64,000 nt of DNA. Source: Puniceispirillum sp965657105. GTDB taxonomy: Bacteria > Pseudomonadota > Alphaproteobacteria > Puniceispirillales > Puniceispirillaceae. Shown piece after piece: positions 35,458 through 43,720 of this stretch. Below the pieces are notes generated by a model, which was given only the letters and a program-made list of their open reading frames with translations, had not been told where the DNA came from and did not search any database. A program made the translations under genes and the position numbers. The stretch is from contig NZ_CBFHNB010000001.1 of assembly GCF_965657105.1 (NCBI RefSeq), positions 39,683 through 103,682 on the forward strand, given 5' to 3'. Each line of letters starts with the position of its first letter. The first letter of the stretch is position 1.

Positions 35458-36348
35458 ATGATTTATCCAAGATCAATTCGTAATAGTTATCGTATTCTGG
35501 CTCTGTTTTTTGCTCTTATTATATCAGCAACAAGCGCTACCAGCTTGCACGCGCAATCGACCAACCCCTTTTTCGTAATTAATGGCGCTGATGTCATTTC
35601 AGGTTATCCGCTTGAGGGGCATTTAATCATTGCACGAGCTGCGCCAAATCATAAAGTGACATTTGACGGCACGCCTATCACCGTCGCCGATGATGGCTTG
35701 TTTGTGATTGGTTTTCACCGTGACTCTGATGATGATGCCACACTCAGCATAACGGATGGTAATGGTTCAATCGCAACCACAATCCTATCACCCGCCCAGC
35801 GTGACTATAATATCCAGCGCATTGACGGGTTGAAAAAATCAATGGTGACACCACCACAAAAGGTGCTTGACCGGATCAAGGCTGACTCCCAAAAAGTGCG
35901 CAAAGCGCGCGATATGCCAGCCCCAATAGGGGATTTCTGGCGCGGTCTTGACTGGCCGGTTCTGGGGCGTATCTCAGGGGTTTATGGCAGTCAGCGTATT
36001 TTAAACGGCAAGCCCCGGGCACCGCATTATGGCATTGATATCGCTGCACCATTGGGCACACCTGTTCATGCCCCTGCCAGTGGCACAGTTACACTTGCCT
36101 ATGATCTTTATTTTTCCGGCCTGACGGTGATTTTGAACCATGGGCTTGGCGTTAATTCAACCTTTTTGCATCTAGATGAAATGGCTGTAAGCGTTGGTGA
36201 TAAAGTTGAACGTGGAGGGTTGATAGGCACGCTTGGCTCGACAGGTCGTTCAACTGGCCCTCATTTGGATTGGCGAATTGACTGGCAAGGGCGCCGGATT
36301 GATGCGGCACTAATCGCAGGCCCAATGCCAGATTTGCCTGAGTCATAG
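35458..36348 (+). CDS. M23-family peptidoglycan metallopeptidase
   Basis: 296 aa with an N-terminal signal segment (LALFFALIISATSATSLHA). A central linker leads to a LytM/M23 domain: PHYGIDIAAPLGTPVHAPASG with the H-x3-D zinc ligands, STFLHLDEMAV, and STGPHLDWRIDW. The last motif is normally HLHW; here Asp replaces the second His, a change seen in a subgroup of these proteins. It acts in the periplasm on peptidoglycan or as an amidase activator. Nine nt before the next gene. Confidence 0.88.
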   Translation: MIYPRSIRNSYRILALFFALIISATSATSLHAQSTNPFFVINGADVISGYPLEGHLIIARAAPNHKVTFDGTPITVADDGLFVIGFHRDSDDDATLSITDGNGSIATTILSPAQRDYNIQRIDGLKKSMVTPPQKVLDRIKADSQKVRKARDMPAPIGDFWRGLDWPVLGRISGVYGSQRILNGKPRAPHYGIDIAAPLGTPVHAPASGTVTLAYDLYFSGLTVILNHGLGVNSTFLHLDEMAVSVGDKVERGGLIGTLGSTGRSTGPHLDWRIDWQGRRIDAALIAGPMPDLPES

Positions 36349-36357
36349 GTCACAAAG

Positions 36358-37227
36358 ATGCAACCAAAGCCTGTCATTTTCATTTTTGGTCTTGGTTATG
36401 TCGGGACGCGGCTTGGGCATATGCTAGCGGAACAGGGCTGGCATATAAAAGGCACTACCCGTGATCCTGCCAAATTATCAAGGCAAGCGGCCGCTGGCTG
36501 GGATATTTTCCCTTTCAGCACCGACGAACCCCTAGCTGATCCCGAAGCCACACTTAAAGATGTTGATGCTGTTCTGACAACCATCACCGCGATTGGTGGC
36601 ACAGATCCAGTTCTGGATGCGCATGGCGATGTGCTGGCGGATTTCAATGGCTGGAGCGGCTATGTCTCGGCTACCTCGGTTTATCCTGATCAACCTGATG
36701 ATTTCTGTTTTGAAGATACTCCGCCAGCCCCTGCCACCGAACGAGGCAAGGCACGCGTAATTGCCGAGCAACGCTGGCAGGAATTATTAAATAGCGAAAT
36801 ATTCCGGGTTGCTGGTATTTATGGTCCTGGGCGCAGCCCCTTTGACGGGCTTCGCAATGGCACCGCCCGTATTATCACCCGCGAAGGGCAGGTATTTAAC
36901 CGCATCCATCTTGACGATATTTGCCGGATCATTATCGCGGCCATCAAGCAACCACGTCCAAGACGGATTATCAATCTGGCTGATCACAAGCCTGCGCCCC
37001 AAGGTGATGTCGTGCGATACGCCGCCAAGCTTATCAACCTTGCACCGCCAGAACCGCAAACCCTCGAGCAGGCGAAACTTAGCCCGATGGCGCGCAGCTT
37101 TTATGTCTCACGTCGCAAGGTTGGATCGCGCGTCATCAAACCAGAACTTGATATTGATTTATTATATCCTGACTATGAAAGCGGCTTACGCGCCATTTTG
37201 AATGCCGAACAGGAAGACGATACCTAG
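36358..37227 (+). CDS. NAD(P)-dependent epimerase-like protein (YeeZ-type SDR)
   Basis: 289 aa. N-terminal Rossmann motif FIFGLGYVGTRLGHMLAEQG, then TTRDPAK and the SATSVYPD segment common in atypical extended SDRs, with RVAGIYGPGRSPFDGLRNG following. The YxxxK pair is not in its usual form, so this is an atypical member related to E. coli YeeZ; substrate unknown. It is 9 nt behind the M23 gene and ends 5 nt before the convergent fba. Confidence 0.82.
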   Translation: MQPKPVIFIFGLGYVGTRLGHMLAEQGWHIKGTTRDPAKLSRQAAAGWDIFPFSTDEPLADPEATLKDVDAVLTTITAIGGTDPVLDAHGDVLADFNGWSGYVSATSVYPDQPDDFCFEDTPPAPATERGKARVIAEQRWQELLNSEIFRVAGIYGPGRSPFDGLRNGTARIITREGQVFNRIHLDDICRIIIAAIKQPRPRRIINLADHKPAPQGDVVRYAAKLINLAPPEPQTLEQAKLSPMARSFYVSRRKVGSRVIKPELDIDLLYPDYESGLRAILNAEQEDDT

Positions 37228-37232
37228 GCTAT

Positions 37233-38294
37233 CTAGCCGATCACCGGATCAAGGCTATTATCTGCATATCGACGTGCCATGGCCGCTAATGACATAGGCT
37301 GAATGCGCGTTGCATTTCCTGCCGTACCAAACCGTTCAAAGCGATCAACACACAAGGCCTGCATCGCCTCCATTGCTGGTTTCAGCACTTTGCGCGGATC
37401 AAATTCAGACCGGTTTTCGGTTGTTACCTTACGCATCGCGCCAAGCATCGCCAACCGGCAATCCGTGTCGATATTGATCTTACGCACACCATGTTTGATG
37501 CCCCGCTCGATTTCAGCTATTGGCACACCCCATGTTTGTGGCATTTCACCGCCATGGGCATTGAAAATATCCTGTAAATCTTGCGGCACACTTGAAGAGC
37601 CATGCATCACCAAATGAACATTGGGAAGCCGTCGGTTGATTTCCTCAACCACATTCATCGCCAGAATGTCACCATCAGGTTGGCGGGTGAATTTATAGGC
37701 ACCATGGCTTGTGCCCATTGCAATGGCCAGCGCATCCACCTTTGTCTGCGCCACAAAATCCACCGCCTGATCGGGATCTGTCAACAACTGGTCTTCAGAT
37801 AATTTGCCAGTCGCACCATGCCCATCTTCTTGTTCACCTTCACCTGTCTCAAGCGAACCAAGCACGCCAAGCTCACCTTCGACCGACGCACCCGCATAAT
37901 GTGCCATTTCGGTAACTCTACGGGTGATATCCATATTATAGTCATAGCTAGCTGGCGTCTTGGCATCAGCTTCTAACGAGCCATCCATCATCACCGAGGT
38001 AAAGCCATATTGGATAGCGGTCATACAGGTCGCTTCATTATTACCATGGTCTTGATGCATACAGACCGGAATATGCGGGTACATCTCTGCAAGCGCCTTG
38101 ACCATCGCCTGTAACATGATATCGCCAGCATAGGCTCGTGCACCCCGACTTGCCTGAATAATCACAGGGGCATCAACCTTATCAGCCGCCTGCAGAATCG
38201 CCAGACCCTGTTCCATATTATTAATGTTGAAAGCTGGAACGCCGTAGCCATATTCGGCCGCGTCATCAAGTAGCTGTCGTAGCGAAATCAACAT
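37233..38294 (-). CDS. fba: Fructose-bisphosphate aldolase, class II
   Basis: 353 aa, class IIA/B Zn aldolase. Blocks seen: YGYGVPAFNINNMEQGLAIL, VCMHQDHGN with a zinc His, FTSVMMDGSLEADAKTPASY, ALAIAMGTSHGAYKF, LVMHGSSSVPQ and KINIDTDCRLAM. Cleaves or forms fructose 1,6-bisphosphate in glycolysis and gluconeogenesis. It follows fbp by 29 nt on the same strand, so the two gluconeogenic enzymes are probably co-transcribed. Confidence 0.96.
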   Translation of the reverse strand: MLISLRQLLDDAAEYGYGVPAFNINNMEQGLAILQAADKVDAPVIIQASRGARAYAGDIMLQAMVKALAEMYPHIPVCMHQDHGNNEATCMTAIQYGFTSVMMDGSLEADAKTPASYDYNMDITRRVTEMAHYAGASVEGELGVLGSLETGEGEQEDGHGATGKLSEDQLLTDPDQAVDFVAQTKVDALAIAMGTSHGAYKFTRQPDGDILAMNVVEEINRRLPNVHLVMHGSSSVPQDLQDIFNAHGGEMPQTWGVPIAEIERGIKHGVRKINIDTDCRLAMLGAMRKVTTENRSEFDPRKVLKPAMEAMQALCVDRFERFGTAGNATRIQPMSLAAMARRYADNSLDPVIG

Positions 38295-38323
38295 TTCATA
38301 ATCTCTCCAGTTGGGTAATCTAT

Positions 38324-39277
38324 TTATGAATGATAACCAATTATAACGTCAACTTCATTCATTGATCCAAAGATAAAAGCAACACGTTCATGTAAATCTT
38401 GGGGCTGTATGTCTAAAATAGACTCCGTGCCGTTGGTCGCCTTACCACCTGCCTGCTCAACCAGCATGGCCACCGGATTAGCTTCATAAACCAGCCGCAA
38501 TCGCCCTTGAGAATAGCCATCGCGGCGATCAGCTGGATACAGAAACACCCCGCCACGACGGAAAATCCGCCAAGCATCCGCGACAAGCGATCCAACCCAA
38601 CGCATATTATAATTTCGTTTTAGCTCACCATCACGGCCATCAAGACAAGCATCGATATAGGCTTTTACTGGCGCATACCAATGTCGCTGGTTCGAGGCGT
38701 TTATGCCAAATTCCTGAGTATCTGCGGGCAAAGCCACCTGCCAACCCATATCGCAAAAACAGCCATCGTCATCCATCTGAAATGCCAGCACACCATCACC
38801 CAGCGTTAATAATAAGGTTGTCTGCGGCCCATATACAAAAAATCCAGCAGCAAGCTGGTCGCGCCCGCATTGTAAGGGTCCCCCTACGGCAAGCATGATC
38901 GAAAAAATTGTGCCGATCGAAACATTTGTGTCAATATTTGATGAGCCATCAAGCGGGTCACTGGCAACAATCAGTGTGCCGTCAGCATGAAGCGGAATGG
39001 GCGTATCTTGTTCTTCGGACAGATAGATAGCCACCCCAGCGGCGTGCAACTGTGCCGTAATAACGTCATCAGCTAGTACATCAAGTGCTTTTTGATCATC
39101 ACCATCAGCATTTGCACTGCCTTTGATGGCGCCAAGATTAGTAGCGCTATCAGGTGTCCGGATTAGCTTTGAAATCGACGCCGCCGCAAGTGCCAAACCA
39201 TTTACCGCGCGCGCGACGTCCGCATCTATATCTGATTGTGCAGCATGCTGTTTTAAAACCGCATCAAGATTCTGCAT
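38324..39277 (-). CDS. fbp: Fructose-1,6-bisphosphatase, class 1
   Basis: 317 aa from ATG 39277, with GGAGAGG just upstream; an ATG at 39289 coincides with that site. Metal/phosphate motifs: YLSEEQDTPI, VASDPLDGSSNIDTNVSIGT, and LRLVYEANPVAMLVEQAGG. Gluconeogenic dephosphorylation of fructose 1,6-bisphosphate. It precedes fba and follows a terminator that ends the Bax-inhibitor gene. Confidence 0.95.
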   Translation of the reverse strand: MQNLDAVLKQHAAQSDIDADVARAVNGLALAAASISKLIRTPDSATNLGAIKGSANADGDDQKALDVLADDVITAQLHAAGVAIYLSEEQDTPIPLHADGTLIVASDPLDGSSNIDTNVSIGTIFSIMLAVGGPLQCGRDQLAAGFFVYGPQTTLLLTLGDGVLAFQMDDDGCFCDMGWQVALPADTQEFGINASNQRHWYAPVKAYIDACLDGRDGELKRNYNMRWVGSLVADAWRIFRRGGVFLYPADRRDGYSQGRLRLVYEANPVAMLVEQAGGKATNGTESILDIQPQDLHERVAFIFGSMNEVDVIIGYHS

Positions 39278-39295
39278 CAACCTCTCCATTCAATA

Positions 39296-39328
39296 AAATA
39301 CGCCCGACACCTGTTGGGGCCGGGCGCA
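39296..39328 (-). terminator. Rho-independent terminator of the Bax inhibitor gene
   Basis: In the minus-strand RNA CGCCCG pairs with CGGGCG around an inner G-C-rich hairpin with an AACA loop, followed by TATTTTATT. It lies between the stop of the Bax inhibitor gene (39353) and fbp. Confidence 0.75.
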
Positions 39329-39352
39329 AGATGTTTCACTTTACCATCAGGC

Positions 39353-40072
39353 CTATTCGCGATTTCCAAACAGACGCAAGATAAACAAGAACATATTGAT
39401 AAAATCAAGATACAGCATCAAAGCACCAAAGATCGATTTCTTATTTGCCTCTTCACTACTGTCCCCGGCCATATACATAGCCTTAATGCGCTGTGTATCC
39501 CACGCGGTTAAGCCAGCAAAGATCAACACACCACCTACTGAAATCACGAATTCCAGCTGGCTTGATGCCATGAATATATTCACCACAGATGCGATGATCA
39601 GGCCAAACAGGCCAATGACCATAAATGAACCCATTGCAGACAGGCTACGCTTTGTTGAATATCCATACAGGCTGAGACCCGCAAAGGCACCGGCTGTAAT
39701 GAAAAATGCCCGTGCCACGCTAGCGCCTGTATAGACAAACAGAATTGACGCAAGCGAAAGCCCCATCAAGGCACCATAAATATAGAACATATTCCGCGCC
39801 TTGGTTGCCGACATCGCATTCATGCGCGCTGAAAGCCAGAACACCATGCCCAATGGAGCCAACATCACAACCCATTTTAAGGGTGTGCCATAAACCAGTT
39901 GGCCAACAGCAGGTACGGTCATAACCGCCCATTTCATGGCAAAGGCGAAAAAGCCAGTCAGCAATAATGCCGTGGTCATGTGATTATACACGCCCAGCAT
40001 ATAGCTTCGAAGCCCTGTATCGATTTGCGCGGATTGTGCCGCGGCTGTATTCATAAATCTGTTGTCTTGCAT
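39353..40072 (-). CDS. Bax inhibitor-1/YccA-family membrane protein
   Basis: 239 aa with seven hydrophobic segments (e.g. YGTPLKWVVMLAPLGMVFWL, then MVIGLFGLIIASVVNIFMAS) and the C-terminal LYLDFINMFLFILRLFGNR typical of the family. Bacterial members sit in the inner membrane; YccA-like proteins restrain FtsH and others act as pH-gated calcium leaks. The exact role here is open. ATG 40072 has an ideal GGAGGT 6 nt upstream. A terminator follows. Confidence 0.92.
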   Translation of the reverse strand: MQDNRFMNTAAAQSAQIDTGLRSYMLGVYNHMTTALLLTGFFAFAMKWAVMTVPAVGQLVYGTPLKWVVMLAPLGMVFWLSARMNAMSATKARNMFYIYGALMGLSLASILFVYTGASVARAFFITAGAFAGLSLYGYSTKRSLSAMGSFMVIGLFGLIIASVVNIFMASSQLEFVISVGGVLIFAGLTAWDTQRIKAMYMAGDSSEEANKKSIFGALMLYLDFINMFLFILRLFGNRE

Positions 40073-40139
40073 TTTGTTACCTCCAAAATGGTAAGAATGT
40101 ATTTAGAAGATAGTCATCTGGCCGGCTATTATCAAGATA

Positions 40140-41273
40140 TTAAGCCGATGCAGTTTCAGTTGTTTTTGCTTTCTTTTGGCGAGGAACCCGCTGGGATGCC
40201 GATTTTAATTGCCCACATGCCGCAAGAATGTCACGGCCACGAGGTGTTCGCACTGGCGATGCATAGCCTGCCTTTAAAACACGCTTGGCAAAGGCATCTA
40301 TGCGATCCCCTTTAGAACAGACATATGGGCTGCCTGGCCACGGGTTAAAGGGTATTAAATTCAGCTTCGAAGGTATGCCTTTTATAAGCGCTAAAAGCTG
40401 CCGACAATCCTCATCACTGTCATTAACGCCATCAAGCATGACATATTCCCATGTGATCCGGCGTGCATTCGAAAGCCCCGGATAATTTCGACATGCGTCG
40501 ATCAAGGCGGCAAGCTTGTATTTGCGGTTGATTGGCACCAGCTCGTCGCGTAATTCGTCACGTGTTGCGTGAAGCGAGATAGCCAAATTTACGCCCAGCT
40601 CTTCGCCTGCCCGTTTGATTTCAGGCACCACACCCGATGTCGATAATGTGATCCGGCGCTTTGATATCGCGACACCCTCACCACTCATGATGATGCGCAT
40701 CGCCTCGGCAACATTTTCATAATTGAAAAGCGGTTCACCCATACCCATCAAGACAATATTCGTCAGCTTGCGGCCATCTCGCCCAGCTGGCCAGTCGGCC
40801 AACTCATCCATTGCCAGCATGACTTGGCCACAAATTTCATCCACAGTCAGATTACGCACCAGCTTCTGGGTGCCTGTATGACAAAAGCTACATGTCAAAG
40901 TACAGCCAACCTGTGATGAAATACATAAAGTACCGCGTGTCTTATCCGGAATATAAACCGCCTCGGCTTCGTTACCATCAGGAAACCGTAACAGCCATTT
41001 AATCGTGCCATCTTTTGAATTCAGACGTTGCGATACGGCAGGACGGTCGGCCTTATACATAGTCGCCAACTGTTCGCGCACGGGCTTGCCAAGATCAGAC
41101 ATTTCGTCAAAATTTGTTAAACCATGTCGCCAAACCCAGCGCCAAATCTGCTTGGCACGAAACTTCGGCAAGCCAGCGGCGACAATTTGCGCCTCAAGCA
41201 CAACCTGTGAAAGCCCAAGCAAATTTATGCGTTGGTCGGCGTCAGAAACAGGTGGCACGGTCTGGTCGGTCAC
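40140..41273 (-). CDS. rlmN: 23S rRNA (adenine2503-C2)/tRNA methyltransferase RlmN
   Basis: 377 aa radical-SAM enzyme. The cluster motif CTLTCSFCHTG (CxxxCxxC) is intact, with GMGEPLFNYENVAEAM and RRITLSTSGVVPEI downstream and the conserved Cys near the end (SPVRTPRGRDILAACGQL). It methylates A2503 of 23S rRNA. The GTG start at 41273 overlaps the IalB gene stop (GTGA), so translation is coupled to it. Confidence 0.95.
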   Translation of the reverse strand: MTDQTVPPVSDADQRINLLGLSQVVLEAQIVAAGLPKFRAKQIWRWVWRHGLTNFDEMSDLGKPVREQLATMYKADRPAVSQRLNSKDGTIKWLLRFPDGNEAEAVYIPDKTRGTLCISSQVGCTLTCSFCHTGTQKLVRNLTVDEICGQVMLAMDELADWPAGRDGRKLTNIVLMGMGEPLFNYENVAEAMRIIMSGEGVAISKRRITLSTSGVVPEIKRAGEELGVNLAISLHATRDELRDELVPINRKYKLAALIDACRNYPGLSNARRITWEYVMLDGVNDSDEDCRQLLALIKGIPSKLNLIPFNPWPGSPYVCSKGDRIDAFAKRVLKAGYASPVRTPRGRDILAACGQLKSASQRVPRQKKAKTTETASA

Positions 41274-41809
41274 TTGCAGGTCTTATCTATAACTGATTTG
41301 GTTTTGGTAAATCCGGACAATGAATAAGTGTCTGTGGTGACTGTTCCACGGCTGGATGTGCCAATGATCGACATTGTGGCACCACGTTTCATCGCCGTGA
41401 TCATCGCATCGTCATCTTCTTCGCTTTCGGCATAAGCGCGATCTTCAATTGTGAATAAGGTAAATTTGCGCTTATCAATTTTGACTGTCACATCCGATTG
41501 TTTTTTGTAGTTGTAACCAGCGATGACCTGAACCACATTACGCTCTGCTTTGCCAGGTCCATGCGAAACAAAAATACGCGTTTCGCCACGATTGTCAGGG
41601 TCATATTTACCAACGCTTTTTTTAGGTGCGCTACTTATGAAGCAAACACGAACACCATTATCATTATAACGATAGGCACCCCAATCTTTTGAAACCAGCA
41701 TTTCAATCGGCTCTGATGCTGCCATTGATGGCGTGACAGCGGTCAAAAATATACCAAGAAACGGTATCAGCCACAGCATCTTAAAAAATTGATTAGTCCC
41801 TTTATTCAT
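41270..41809 (-). CDS. Invasion-associated locus B (IalB) family secreted protein
   Basis: 179 aa from ATG 41809 (GGA 4 nt upstream); ATG 41827 is an alternative. A signal peptide (FKMLWLIPFLGIFLTAVTPS, cleavage near SMA-AS) leads to an IalB-like domain with DWGAYRYNDNGVRVCFISSAP and a C-terminal KTCK that may form a disulfide with the earlier Cys. IalB proteins are common in free-living alphaproteobacteria and their function outside Bartonella is unknown. Coupled to rlmN by a 4-nt overlap. Confidence 0.82.
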   Translation of the reverse strand: MNKGTNQFFKMLWLIPFLGIFLTAVTPSMAASEPIEMLVSKDWGAYRYNDNGVRVCFISSAPKKSVGKYDPDNRGETRIFVSHGPGKAERNVVQVIAGYNYKKQSDVTVKIDKRKFTLFTIEDRAYAESEEDDDAMITAMKRGATMSIIGTSSRGTVTTDTYSLSGFTKTKSVIDKTCK

Positions 41810-42083
41810 CTTTTCCGATATCCCCATATCCTTGATTATTGAGCGGTCAGGAATCCACCTGAATTGCCCACCAGAATTAATAGCTCAATTGAACAAATCA
41901 ATTATGGCAAAATTAGTGTCCTTAACAGGCAACCACACCTATAAATATATTGTCTTACGTGTGTTTTACGGCAGGTAGCAGAGCGATGCAAAGATTTTCA
42001 GAACCAAACCAGCAAAAAGCCACAACAAAAGCTTTTGCTCTTAAAATGACATGACAGATTATTGTGCCTTACGCAGTAATGAC

Positions 42084-42767
42084 TCAGGGTGTTTTAGCTA
42101 GCAACGCCCGCACAAATGGCATGATACGCTTGGTTATCTCACTGATACCGGCTTCATTTGGGTGCATGCCGTCACTCAGATTTAAATCTGGCACCATCGC
42201 CACACCATCAAGAAAGAACGGATAAAAAACCACATCCCCACGTGCCGCAAGACGCGTATAGACCTGATCGAAATCATCAACATAATCAGTGCCAAAATTG
42301 CGTGGTGCCTGCATCCCCGCCAGAAGCACAGCCATATTCTCGGCCTTAAAGCGATTTATGATCGCCTCCAAATTGCGATAGGTGGCATCAGGATCAAGTC
42401 CACGAAGCAAATCATTGCCCCCAAGCACAATGATCGCCGCATCTGGATTACCATCCAATGACCAGTCAATCCGTGCTAATCCGCCTGCTGTTGTATCGCC
42501 AGATACGCCTGCATTGATCACTGATACCGCAACGCCATCCTGCAAAAGTGCCTGCTGCAACATCTCGGGAAACGCCTTGCCTTGTGGCAATCCATGCCCT
42601 GCCACTAGCGAGTCTCCAAGCACCAGAATCCGCACCGGCATATCATCCGCTAATGCCGGTTGTTTCAAGCCAACACCAAAGCCAGTCACAAATACAAATA
42701 GAAGCACCAATACCGACTGGTAAAAAAAGTGCACATAGCGATTGATAAAGCCCAAATTCAGCACCAT
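42084..42767 (-). CDS. tesA: SGNH-hydrolase esterase/lysophospholipase, TesA type
   Basis: 227 aa with a signal peptide (SVLVLLFVFVTGFGVGL, cleavage near ALA-DD). SGNH blocks: block I VLGDSLVAGHGL with the nucleophile Ser, block II NAGVSGDTTAGGLARI, block III VLGGNDLLRG, block V LSDGMHPNEAG with Asp and His. Periplasmic arylesterase/thioesterase I. Divergent from ybbA-ybbP, as in E. coli, where the three genes also sit together. Confidence 0.9.
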   Translation of the reverse strand: MVLNLGFINRYVHFFYQSVLVLLFVFVTGFGVGLKQPALADDMPVRILVLGDSLVAGHGLPQGKAFPEMLQQALLQDGVAVSVINAGVSGDTTAGGLARIDWSLDGNPDAAIIVLGGNDLLRGLDPDATYRNLEAIINRFKAENMAVLLAGMQAPRNFGTDYVDDFDQVYTRLAARGDVVFYPFFLDGVAMVPDLNLSDGMHPNEAGISEITKRIMPFVRALLAKTP

Positions 42768-42987
42768 ATCTTTATTCAGATTTCAACATCATAGGCTATT
42801 ACGCCTATCAGACAATAAGCTAGTTACATTGAAATGGGGGTTCACAGCATCATTGTCCATAGCATCGCTTAACTGCAATCTGATGCAGGATCAATAAATG
42901 ACATTAAAAATACTTCAAAGCCCTATCATACACCAACACGAGTACAATCCATCAACGCCCATTTGACCAGAACATCAAGGACGCTAT

Positions 42988-43716
42988 ATGACCAATCTTC
43001 AGGATAATTCAGCTAGCATCACGCCCACACCCGTGATTGATCTACGTAATGCCCAGCTTAGCTTTGGTGAAAAAGCCAAACGGGTCGATGTGTTAAAAGG
43101 CATCAATCTGTGCATTGATGCAGGGGAAACAGTTGGTGTATTGGGGGCAAGTGGCGCTGGTAAAACCAGCCTTTTGATGGTCATGGCTGGGCTGGAAAAT
43201 GTCACCGGCGGCACCATCGCATTAGCCGATTATGACATTACAAATATGCCTGAAGATGCCTTGGCCGCATTGCGCCGTGACAAAGTCGGCATTGTTTTTC
43301 AAGCATTCCGCCTGATCGCGTCTATGACAGCCTTGCAGAATGTTTCGATTCCGCTTGAACTAGCTGGCGACAGCGATGCAACAGCTCGCGCTAGCGCAGC
43401 GCTGGAGTCAGTCGGCCTTGGCCACCGGCTTCATCACTTACCTGATCAGATGTCAGGAGGCGAACAGCAGCGCGTCGCGATTGCCCGGGCAATCGCCCCC
43501 AATCCCCGCATCCTGCTGGCTGACGAACCGACCGGAAATCTTGACAGCACAACAGGCGAAAAAGTTATCAAAACGCTGTTTGAAAGTGCGGCTAATGCTG
43601 GTGCTGCCTTGATACTCGTGACACATGATGCTGGCCTCGCAGCACGTTGTAGCCGCATCATCCAAATTGAAGATGGCAAGCTTGCTACCGACAGCAAACA
43701 GAAAGCTACAGGCTAA
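42988..43716 (+). CDS. ybbA: ABC transporter ATP-binding protein, YbbA/LolD type
   Basis: 242 aa. Walker A GASGAGKTSLLMVMAGL, signature MSGGEQQRVAIARAI, Walker B RILLADEPTGNLDSTTGEKV and H-loop LVTHD. It belongs to the MacB/LolD/FtsE group that drives mechanotransmission rather than import. It is 4 nt before its permease gene ybbP. YbbAP-TesA clusters are thought to act on hydrophobic or lipid-linked compounds in the envelope; the substrate is not established. Confidence 0.93.
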   Translation: MTNLQDNSASITPTPVIDLRNAQLSFGEKAKRVDVLKGINLCIDAGETVGVLGASGAGKTSLLMVMAGLENVTGGTIALADYDITNMPEDALAALRRDKVGIVFQAFRLIASMTALQNVSIPLELAGDSDATARASAALESVGLGHRLHHLPDQMSGGEQQRVAIARAIAPNPRILLADEPTGNLDSTTGEKVIKTLFESAANAGAALILVTHDAGLAARCSRIIQIEDGKLATDSKQKATG

Positions 43717-43720
43717 CGTC

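Noticed and set aside
42026..42037. 12-bp palindrome CAAAAGCTTTTG between the IalB and tesA genes
   Set aside because: No loop and no following T-run; could be chance in an AT-rich gap.
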